Below are positions 38,430-45,800 of a DNA stretch of 64,000 nt, piece after piece. The stretch is taken from assembly GCF_947495725.1 (NCBI RefSeq), contig NZ_CANLZZ010000005.1, forward strand, positions 310,001 through 374,000, in the 5' to 3' direction. The translations under genes were made by a program, and so were the position numbers. The DNA comes from an uncultured Lutibacter sp. Lineage in GTDB: Bacteria; Bacteroidota; Bacteroidia; Flavobacteriales; Flavobacteriaceae. Position 1 is the stretch's first letter; every line of letters begins with the position of its first letter. The notes beneath the pieces were generated by a model, which had not been told where the DNA came from, ran no database searches, and saw only the letters and a program-made list of their open reading frames with translations.

Positions 38430-40219
38430 AAAAATCAATTTTAATTCTTCTAGTTTTAGTAATAAACTTTTCTTACGGACAAAAAGATGTGTTAGACATT
38501 TCAGAAAAGAAAGCTGCAAAAAATAAAATTTGTTTTGCATTGTATACTGTGCACGAAAACACTCTTAAAATGACAGCACAGTTTTATCCGATAAAAAACT
38601 ACGATCCGTTTAGAGCTACACTTCAAATTAAAAATAATGGTAATTGGGAGAATGTTCAAGAAAGTGAAATTCATTACCCAGGTTATACAGCGCATTTCAG
38701 AATAGAAAATTGGGACGACACCAAAGAAAAGGAATATAGAGTTGTTTATAAAAAGAATCAATTTTATACAGGGATTATTCGTCAAAACCCTGTAAATAAA
38801 GACGAAGTTGTAATGGCAGCCTTTTCTTGTTGGTCTATTTATGAAAGACACGGCGGGCAAGAACCTGAAACAGATATTGTAAATAATTTAAAAAAGTTAA
38901 AACCAGATGTGTTGTTTTTTGCAGGCGATCAGGTTTACGACCATAGTGAACATTATAAATATTGGTTAAAGTTTGGAGAATCTTTTGGAGATGTAATTAG
39001 AAACACACCAACAATTGCAATTCCTGATGATCACGATGTAGGACAAGGAAATATTTGGGGTGATGGAGGAAGAAAATCTGAAACTAGAGATGGAAATTAT
39101 GGAGGTTATTATATGCCAGTAAACTACATTGAAGAAGTTCAAAGAGCACAAACTTGGCATTTGCCAGATCCTTACGATGCCACTCCAATTGAACAAGGAA
39201 TAGGTGTTTATTATACAGATTTAACTTGGGGCGGAATAAGTTTTGCCATTGTTGAAGATAGAAAATTTAAATCTGGACCTAGAAGAGTTTTAAGTAAAAA
39301 AAGATTTAATGATACTCGAGAGATGGATGTGTTAGAAGCCACTTTATTAGGTGAAAGACAATTAGATTTTTTAGAGGATTGGACTACAAATTGGAAAAAT
39401 GCCGAAATGAAAGCTGTTTTGTCTCAAACAATTTTTACCAATTTGGCAACACATTCACCAACTATCGATAAAAAGCAACGTTACAGTGTAGATTCTAATG
39501 GTTGGCCACAAGCAGGAAGAAACAAAGCGTTAAATGTTATTAGAAAAAGTTTTGCGTGTATGATTGCTGGAGATCAACACTTGGGTTCTGTGGTACATCA
39601 CGGAATTGAAGATTGGAACAATGCAGGATATTCTTTTGCTGTTCCTGCTGCTGCTAATTATTGGATGCGTTGGTGGAATCCTGATGCGCCAGGGAAAAAT
39701 CATATAAAAGGAGCTCCAAATTATACTGGTGAATATAATGATGCTTTTCAAAATAAAATAACAGTACACGCAGTTGCAAACCCTACTCATAAGGATAATA
39801 GTCCTAAAAATGATTTGTTAAATGGTAGAGCTGCAGGTTATGGAATTATTAAATTTAATAAACCAAAGCGTGCAATTACATTTGAGTGTTGGGAACGTAA
39901 TGTAGATATGTTTGCTGAAGGTAGTAAACCTTATGAAGGGTGGCCATTTACTTTTTCACAAAAAGATAATTTCAAAATTTCTAATGGTTTTGAATTACCA
40001 ACGCTGAAAATATCTAAAGAAGATCAAGTAGTAACGGTTAGAAACGATTATACAAAAGAAGTTATTTCTTCATTAAGAATAAATGGAAATCAATATAAAC
40101 CAACTGTTTTATATCCAGGACACTATACTATTGAAGTTGGAGAAGGCGAGAACCTAAAACGTTATTTTGGTGTTGAAGCTGTAAAGAAAAACAAAAAGAA
40201 TATAAGTATAACAATGTAG
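38426..40219 (+). CDS. PhoD-like secreted metallophosphatase/phosphodiesterase
   Basis: 597-aa protein with signal peptide (to about FSYGQ). Residues of about 145-420 form a PhoD-type metallophosphatase core: FFAGDQVYDH and IPDDHDVGQGN supply metal-binding Asp/His, with AGDQH and VPAAANYWMRWW further on. PhoD enzymes hydrolyse phosphomono- or diesters with Fe/Ca centres. In a sulfatase-rich locus it may remove phosphate or a related ester from the glycan, or scavenge phosphate; neither is proven. Its start overlaps a gene remnant (ATGA). Its stop is 17 bp from the convergent SRAP gene, marking the end of the first PUL segment. Confidence 0.83.
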   Translation: MKKSILILLVLVINFSYGQKDVLDISEKKAAKNKICFALYTVHENTLKMTAQFYPIKNYDPFRATLQIKNNGNWENVQESEIHYPGYTAHFRIENWDDTKEKEYRVVYKKNQFYTGIIRQNPVNKDEVVMAAFSCWSIYERHGGQEPETDIVNNLKKLKPDVLFFAGDQVYDHSEHYKYWLKFGESFGDVIRNTPTIAIPDDHDVGQGNIWGDGGRKSETRDGNYGGYYMPVNYIEEVQRAQTWHLPDPYDATPIEQGIGVYYTDLTWGGISFAIVEDRKFKSGPRRVLSKKRFNDTREMDVLEATLLGERQLDFLEDWTTNWKNAEMKAVLSQTIFTNLATHSPTIDKKQRYSVDSNGWPQAGRNKALNVIRKSFACMIAGDQHLGSVVHHGIEDWNNAGYSFAVPAAANYWMRWWNPDAPGKNHIKGAPNYTGEYNDAFQNKITVHAVANPTHKDNSPKNDLLNGRAAGYGIIKFNKPKRAITFECWERNVDMFAEGSKPYEGWPFTFSQKDNFKISNGFELPTLKISKEDQVVTVRNDYTKEVISSLRINGNQYKPTVLYPGHYTIEVGEGENLKRYFGVEAVKKNKKNISITM

Positions 40220-40236
40220 AGAAGCAGCATAAGTAA

Positions 40237-40884
40237 TTAACTAAATAAACCTAATTGATTTGAATTTGGTTTTAATGAAGTAGCAATTAAGTTATTACTA
40301 TACGGATAAGCAAATTGTTTGTAATTGGTACCACTTAACCAATTTTGTTCGTCTTCTTTTTTTAAAATAATAGGCATCCGTTGTTTGGTGTTATGTATTT
40401 CGCTCATTAATTCATTCGCTTCTGTAGTAATTATTGTGTACGAATTTAAAGTTGTGTCATTAAAATTTGTCCACTGTGTGTATAAACCTGCAAAGGCAAA
40501 TAATTCTTCGTTTGGAAGCGTGATTAAAAATTTTTCTTTTTTAGAACCGCTTTTAGTTTTCCATTGCCATTCATAAAAACCATCAGCAATAATTAAACAG
40601 CGATTTTGTACTACATCTTTAAACGATTTTTTTTCGTTTAAAGTTTCTATTCTAGCATTTAAGGTGTAATTTCTTATAGATTCATCTTGCGACCAACTTG
40701 GAACTAATCCCCAATTGTAGAACTGTATTTTTTTAGGGTTTTTATTTGTAATTATAGGAGTTTTTGGATATTCAAAAGCGCTACAAAACTCAATAGGCTC
40801 ATAATCATTCAAATCATCTAAAGCGGTGTTAAAACGCTCCATTAATTCTTCTTTTTGCTTAATAATTCGTGTTTGATAGCACAT
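40237..40884 (-). CDS. yedK: SRAP-domain protein (YedK/HMCES family)
   Basis: 215-aa SOS-response-associated protein that crosslinks to abasic sites in single-stranded DNA to shield them. Catalytic features are Cys2 right after the initiator Met (MCYQTRI), YTLNARIET with the Asn, CLIIADGFYEW with the Glu, and HNTKQRMP with the His. Length is normal. It lies 10 bp downstream of a small XRE regulator on the same strand, and both diverge from a DnaE-DinB pair, so it is part of a DNA-damage-tolerance unit. Regulation is probably by the XRE protein at the palindrome between the divergent genes. Confidence 0.9.
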   Translation of the reverse strand: MCYQTRIIKQKEELMERFNTALDDLNDYEPIEFCSAFEYPKTPIITNKNPKKIQFYNWGLVPSWSQDESIRNYTLNARIETLNEKKSFKDVVQNRCLIIADGFYEWQWKTKSGSKKEKFLITLPNEELFAFAGLYTQWTNFNDTTLNSYTIITTEANELMSEIHNTKQRMPIILKKEDEQNWLSGTNYKQFAYPYSNNLIATSLKPNSNQLGLFS

Positions 40885-40894
40885 AAAAAATTAT

Positions 40895-41113
40895 TTAAAG
40901 TTCTAAGTTATTTAAATTTTCTTTAATTAATACATCCATAGAAATATTTATGTACTCCGATAGACTGATTAAAAACTCAATAGGAGGTGACGCTCTTTTG
41001 TCTTCATACGAACTAATTCTTGAGCGCGAGACTTTTAAATCTTCGGCAAGTCGCTCTTGAGAAAGTCCTTTTAAAGCTCTAATATATTTAATGTTTTTTG
41101 CTAAATAATTCAT
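40895..41113 (-). CDS. Small XRE-family HTH regulator
   Basis: 72-aa protein made almost entirely of a helix-turn-helix domain (about residues 7-62: IRALKGLSQERLAEDLKVSRSRISSYE). It has no LexA-like autocleavage domain. It begins the leftward operon with the SRAP gene and faces the DnaE gene across 86 bp that hold a perfect inverted repeat, the likely binding site. It probably autoregulates and controls both directions. How DNA damage would be sensed by so small a protein is not visible; a separate protease, a partner or simple dilution are possible. Confidence 0.85.
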   Translation of the reverse strand: MNYLAKNIKYIRALKGLSQERLAEDLKVSRSRISSYEDKRASPPIEFLISLSEYINISMDVLIKENLNNLEL

Positions 41114-41125
41114 AATGCTAATAAA

Positions 41126-41144
41126 TTGAGCAACACTTGCTCAA
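41126..41144. promoter_or_regulatory. Palindromic operator between XRE and DnaE genes
   Basis: TTGAGCAACACTTGCTCAA is a perfect 8+8-bp inverted repeat with a 3-bp centre, located 12 bp upstream of the XRE start and 55 bp upstream of the DnaE start. This is the size expected for a dimeric XRE repressor. A TAATTTAG at 41154-41161 resembles the Bacteroidota -7 box TAnnTTTG (one mismatch) for rightward transcription. Binding is inferred from position and symmetry. Confidence 0.65.
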
Positions 41145-41199
41145 ATAATAAGCTAATTTAGCAAAATATAAAGTTTATTAAAAATATTAGTTATTAACA

Positions 41200-44169
41200 A
41201 TGTATTTGAATTCACATACATATTATAGTTTACGATATGGTACAGTGTCGCCTAAAGAACTTATAGATAGCGCTTTAAGTTTAGGTGTTAAAACATTTTG
41301 TTTAACAGATATTAATAGTACTTCAGCAAATTTAGAGTTTGTTCGTTTGGCTCAAAAAAAAGAACTTAAACCAATACTTGGAGTCGATTTTAGAAATGGG
41401 GCTAAACAACAATTTATTGTATTAGCTAAAAATAATAATGGTTACCAACTTGTAAATAATTACCTATCAGAGTTATTGCATTTAGATAATTTTGAAGTGC
41501 CTATAAAAGCAAAACAGCTTCCAAATACGTATGTTATTTATCCCTTTAAAACAGAAGTTTTTAAATTATTAGAAAACGAATTTATAGGAATAAAACCATT
41601 AGATTTAAATTATTTAAAGTTTTCTGAATGGAGGTTTCAACAACATAAATTAGTAATCTTAAAAACGGTTTCATTTCAAAATAAAAAGGGATTTAATACA
41701 CACAGATTATTACGAGCCATAGATAACAATACGTTATTAAGTAAACTTTCAAAAACAGAGCAAGGAGAGGAATCTGATGTAATGATTTCAGAAGAAATTT
41801 TAAAAGAAATATATAAAGAATATCCTCAAATTATTGAAAACACGAAGTGGTTATTGAGTAGTTGTTCTATTGATTTTCAGTTTTCTAATGCTAAACCAAA
41901 AAACCAAGAGACATACACCTGTAATAAAGATTTAGATTTTAAATTATTACGTAAATTGGCTTATGAGGGTTTAAATTATCGGTATAAAAAAATAGGGAAA
42001 CGTGTATTTGAACGATTAGAAAAAGAGCTTAAAATTATTAAGGAAAAACAATTTGTATCGTATTTTTTAATTAATTGGAAAATTTTAAAATATGCGAGAA
42101 GCAAAGGATATTATTATGTAGGAAGAGGAAGTGGAGCCAATAGTATTATTGCATATTTATTAAGAATTACCGATGTTGATCCTATTGAATTAGATTTGTA
42201 TTTTGAACGATTTATTAATCTATACCGTACAAATCCACCCGATTTTGATATTGATTTTTCGTGGCGAGATAGAGATGATGTAATGAATTATATTTTTAAA
42301 ACATTTAAAAACACATCACTTATTGCGGTTTATAATACGTTTAAATACAAAGCTTCGGTTCGTGAAATTGGTAAAGTTTTTGGACTTCCAAAAGAAGAAA
42401 TAGATAAGCTTACGTTAGGGAATTTTAATGTTCATAAACTCGATGAGCTATCTCGTTTAGTCTTGGTTTATAGTAAGTTAATAAAAGGTTTTCCTAATTA
42501 TTTAGGAATTCATCCGGGAGGTATTTTAATTTCAGAAAAACCAATTAATTATTACACAGCAACTTATTTACCTCCAAAAGGGTTTTCAACAGCAATGTTC
42601 GATATGGTTGTGGCTGAAGATATTGGTTTGTACAAATTTGATATTTTAAGTCAGCGTGGTTTGGGTAAAATTCGCGAAGCAGTTGATATTGTAAAATACA
42701 ATCACCCAAAACTTCCAGAAATAGATATACACGATATTAAACGGTTTAAGGAAGATTTAAAAATTAAAATAATGCTAAAAAATGCCAAAGCTATTGGTTG
42801 TTTTTATGTAGAATCTCCGGCAATGCGTATGCTGCTTAAAAAGTTACAAGTAGATAATTATTTGGGTTTGGTAGCTGCAAGTTCGGTAATTCGTCCGGGT
42901 GTTGCAAAATCGGGAATGATGCGCGAATATATTTTACGTTATAGAAATCCGGAACGAAGAAAAGATGCACATCCTATATTATTAGATATAATGCCTGAAA
43001 CGTATGGTGTAATGGTATATCAGGAAGATGTGATAAAAGTAGCGCATCATTTTGGAGGTTTAAGTTTGGGAGAAGCCGATATGTTACGCCGTGGAATGAG
43101 TGGTAAATTTCGTTCGAGAGATGAGTTTATGAAAGTTAAAAATCAGTTTTTTGAAAACTGTAAACAGAAAGGAGAAAGCTTTGAGTTAACTTCAGAAATA
43201 TGGCGACAAATAGAGAGTTTTGCTGGTTATGCGTTTGCCAAAGGACATTCGGCTTCGTATGCGGTTGAAAGTTACCAAAGTCTGTTTTTAAAAGCCTACT
43301 ATCCATTAGAATATATGGTAGCAACACTAAATAATTTTGGAGGTTTTTACCGTCCAGAATATTATGTACACGAAGCCCGAATGAATGGTGGAATTATACA
43401 TCCCCCAACAATCAATAAATCGTATTATCATAATTATATCGAAGGAAATAACATTTACTTAGGCTTTATAATGTTACAATCTTTTGAAGTGAAAAATGCA
43501 TCTAAAATTGTAGCTGAAAGAACTAAAAACGGAGCGTTTTTAAACTTAGATGATTTTATAGATCGGGTAGCAATTTCATTAGAGCAGATTTCAATTTTAA
43601 TTAAGGTCAATGCGTTTAAATTTACGGGTAGAAATAAAAGAGAATTACTATGGGAAGCACATATGAAAGTAAATAAAGTGTGTTTAGAAGAGCATATAGT
43701 AACGTTGTTTAAGTCGGAAAAAGTTACTTATAAAACGCCAGAATTAATAAGCTCAAACTTAGAAGATGCTTTTGATGAATTACAATACATTGGTTTTCCT
43801 TTAAGCAGTCCGTTTAGGTTATTAACTAAGCCTGTAAATCAGCAATTATTTGCTGCAGATTTGCTAAAATTTGTTAATAAAACAGTAACAGTTTATGGCT
43901 ATTATGTTACGGTTAAAAGAACGTCCACTTCAAAAGGAAATTTAATGTATTTTGGAACTTTTATAGATAGTAAAGGCGATCATATTGATACGGTACATTT
44001 TCCTCCTTCAGCAAAAAAATATCCTATTAAAGGACGCGGGATTTACAAAATAATAGGAAAAGTAACCGCAGAATTTGATTGTGTAAGTATTGAAGTTGAC
44101 ATGTTAGAAAAACTGGCAATTATGCAAGATCCACGTTATACAGATGAACCAATAGAAAAAGTAATATAA
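41200..44169 (+). CDS. dnaE: Alternative DNA polymerase III alpha subunit (DnaE-type, putative error-prone)
   Basis: 989-aa C-family polymerase, shorter than the replicative DnaE (usually ~1150 aa or more). The N-terminal PHP domain is degenerate: MYLNSHTYYSL lacks the first His and LTDIN replaces TDH, so proofreading-type metal binding is doubtful. The palm motif PPDFDIDFSW gives catalytic Asp350 and Asp352; HPGGILIS and the helix-hairpin region follow, and a C-terminal OB fold covers about 885-960. It stands 3 bp before dinB and opposite SRAP/XRE, which points to translesion synthesis and away from chromosome replication. It plays a role like that of ImuC/DnaE2, though no ImuA or ImuB is here. 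Confidence 0.88.
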   Translation: MYLNSHTYYSLRYGTVSPKELIDSALSLGVKTFCLTDINSTSANLEFVRLAQKKELKPILGVDFRNGAKQQFIVLAKNNNGYQLVNNYLSELLHLDNFEVPIKAKQLPNTYVIYPFKTEVFKLLENEFIGIKPLDLNYLKFSEWRFQQHKLVILKTVSFQNKKGFNTHRLLRAIDNNTLLSKLSKTEQGEESDVMISEEILKEIYKEYPQIIENTKWLLSSCSIDFQFSNAKPKNQETYTCNKDLDFKLLRKLAYEGLNYRYKKIGKRVFERLEKELKIIKEKQFVSYFLINWKILKYARSKGYYYVGRGSGANSIIAYLLRITDVDPIELDLYFERFINLYRTNPPDFDIDFSWRDRDDVMNYIFKTFKNTSLIAVYNTFKYKASVREIGKVFGLPKEEIDKLTLGNFNVHKLDELSRLVLVYSKLIKGFPNYLGIHPGGILISEKPINYYTATYLPPKGFSTAMFDMVVAEDIGLYKFDILSQRGLGKIREAVDIVKYNHPKLPEIDIHDIKRFKEDLKIKIMLKNAKAIGCFYVESPAMRMLLKKLQVDNYLGLVAASSVIRPGVAKSGMMREYILRYRNPERRKDAHPILLDIMPETYGVMVYQEDVIKVAHHFGGLSLGEADMLRRGMSGKFRSRDEFMKVKNQFFENCKQKGESFELTSEIWRQIESFAGYAFAKGHSASYAVESYQSLFLKAYYPLEYMVATLNNFGGFYRPEYYVHEARMNGGIIHPPTINKSYYHNYIEGNNIYLGFIMLQSFEVKNASKIVAERTKNGAFLNLDDFIDRVAISLEQISILIKVNAFKFTGRNKRELLWEAHMKVNKVCLEEHIVTLFKSEKVTYKTPELISSNLEDAFDELQYIGFPLSSPFRLLTKPVNQQLFAADLLKFVNKTVTVYGYYVTVKRTSTSKGNLMYFGTFIDSKGDHIDTVHFPPSAKKYPIKGRGIYKIIGKVTAEFDCVSIEVDMLEKLAIMQDPRYTDEPIEKVI

Positions 44170-44172
44170 ATT

Positions 44173-45384
44173 ATGGAACGCTCAATAGTACATATGGATT
44201 TAGACACTTTTTTTGTATCGTGCGAACGTTTAATTGATAGTAGATTAAACAATAGACCTGTATTAATTGGAGGAACTTCAGATAGAGGTGTAGTGGCAAG
44301 TTGTAGTTACGAAGCACGTAAATATGGTGTACACTCTGCAATGCCAATGCGCATGGCAAAACAATTATGTCCTGAAGCAATAGTTTTAAGAGGTAATTCG
44401 GGAATTTATACAAAGTACTCAAAATTAGTAACCGATGTTATAAAAGATACGGTTCCGTTGTATGAAAAATCTTCAATAGATGAGTTTTATATAGATTTAA
44501 CAGGAATGGATCAATTTTTTGGCTGTCATCAATTAGCTTCGGAGTTACGAACAAAAATTATAAGAGAAACAGGTTTGCCAATTTCATTTGGTTTGTCAGC
44601 AAATAAAACGGTTTCAAAAATAGCAACGGGAGAGGCAAAACCTAACAACGAGATAAAAGTAAATGTAGGAACCGAAAAACCATTTTTAGCACCACTTTCG
44701 GTACGGAAAATTCCAATGGTAGGAGAGAAGACGTATAACTCGTTATGCGATTTAGGAATTAAACGTATTAAAACAGTGCAAGAAATGCCTATTGATATGA
44801 TGACACGTGTTTTTGGTAAACACGGATCGGGTATTTGGAAAAAAGCAAATGGAATAGATAATTCACCTGTAATTCGCTATCACGAGCGCAAGTCTATTTC
44901 AACAGAACGTACATTTGATAAAGATACAACAGATATTGTAAAACTGAAAAGTATTATTGTTGCAATGGCTGAAAATTTAATATATCAATTGCGAAGAGGT
45001 GATAAATTAACAGCGTGTGTAACGTTTAAAATACGGTATTCCGATTTTCAAACGTACACCAAACAACAGCGAATTCCTTATAGTTCATCCGATCACTCTA
45101 TTTTACCAATTGTAATGAACCTTTATGAAAGTTTATATCAGCGAAGATTGTTGGTGCGTTTAATAGGTGTTAAATTTAGCCATTTAGTAAGTGGAGGACA
45201 TCAAATTAATTTATTTGAAGACAATGAGAAAATAATGAATTTGTATCAGGCAATGGATAAAATGCGTGAACGTTATGGAGATAGGGCTGTAATACGAGCT
45301 TCAGGTATGGGAGCAAAAAGTATAAGTAGATGGAATCCTTTTAGTGGAGAGCCACCACCATTATTACCAAATAGAAGAAGATAA
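44173..45384 (+). CDS. dinB: DNA polymerase IV-type Y-family polymerase (DinB)
   Basis: 403-aa translesion polymerase. Catalytic acidic residues are Asp9 (HMDLDTFF) and Asp103-Glu104 (SSIDEFYID); the steric and fingers region SCSYEARKYGVHSAMP is typical. The thumb and little-finger domains follow, and near residue 344 QINLFED fits a beta-clamp-binding motif. It lies 3 bp after the alternative DnaE gene, so the two polymerases are cotranscribed and could act together: DinB inserting and DnaE extending. DinB family is certain; the partnership is inferred from the operon. Confidence 0.93.
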   Translation: MERSIVHMDLDTFFVSCERLIDSRLNNRPVLIGGTSDRGVVASCSYEARKYGVHSAMPMRMAKQLCPEAIVLRGNSGIYTKYSKLVTDVIKDTVPLYEKSSIDEFYIDLTGMDQFFGCHQLASELRTKIIRETGLPISFGLSANKTVSKIATGEAKPNNEIKVNVGTEKPFLAPLSVRKIPMVGEKTYNSLCDLGIKRIKTVQEMPIDMMTRVFGKHGSGIWKKANGIDNSPVIRYHERKSISTERTFDKDTTDIVKLKSIIVAMAENLIYQLRRGDKLTACVTFKIRYSDFQTYTKQQRIPYSSSDHSILPIVMNLYESLYQRRLLVRLIGVKFSHLVSGGHQINLFEDNEKIMNLYQAMDKMRERYGDRAVIRASGMGAKSISRWNPFSGEPPPLLPNRRR

Positions 45385-45549
45385 CTAATTGCTAGATTTG
45401 TTTTTAAGCTCATGCATTTTTTTTACCATTTCTTTTAAACGATTTTCACGAGCAATTTTGTCTTCTCTTTCCTTATTTTTCTTTCTATTCATAAGTTTAC
45501 TATGTTTAGCTTTGTTTTTGGTGTTTTTTGGTGAGCCTTTTTTTGCCAT
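45385..45549 (-). CDS. Small basic protein, 54 aa, unknown function
   Basis: A short frame on the minus strand starts ATG at 45549 and ends exactly at the base after the dinB stop. The product opens MAKKGSPKNTKNKAKHSK and is very rich in Lys/Arg, with a charged helical C-terminal half (KEREDKIARENRLKEMVKKM). Such composition is typical of small RNA- or ribosome-associated proteins, but no family is claimed. The codons look real (no rare runs, clean start). It is convergent with dinB; its promoter would lie in the 45.55-45.8 kb gap. Confidence 0.6.
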   Translation of the reverse strand: MAKKGSPKNTKNKAKHSKLMNRKKNKEREDKIARENRLKEMVKKMHELKNKSSN

Positions 45550-45720
45550 AAATTGTATCTAAAGGATTCAAAATTACAATAATATATTTTTACTAATTAA
45601 AATATGAATTTTATAAACTTGAAAAAGGATAAAAAGTAACAATAAACATAACTCTAATTAACTAGTAAAACTGTTTTCTTATTTTAATATTGTAAATAGT
45701 TTTAATTATAATGTTTATGT

Positions 45721-45750
45721 TTTGTTTTAGAGTTTATATTGCTAATTTTA
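45721..45750 (+). promoter_or_regulatory. Candidate Bacteroidota promoter for GH2 gene
   Basis: TTTG at 45721-45724 and TAATTTTA at 45743-45750 are 18 bp apart, close to the Bacteroidota -33 TTTG / -7 TAnnTTTG arrangement (the last base of the -7 box differs). They lie 51 bp before the GH2 start. The rest of the 251-bp gap after the small basic protein is plain AT-rich DNA. Confidence 0.35.
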
Positions 45751-45800
45751 TGGAATTAATTACATCAATTAAAACTAATTAAACAAAGAAATTTAGTTAA

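Noticed and set aside
41200-44169. Replicative DnaE
   Set aside because: Length of 989 aa, degenerate PHP motifs and operon with dinB favour an accessory polymerase.
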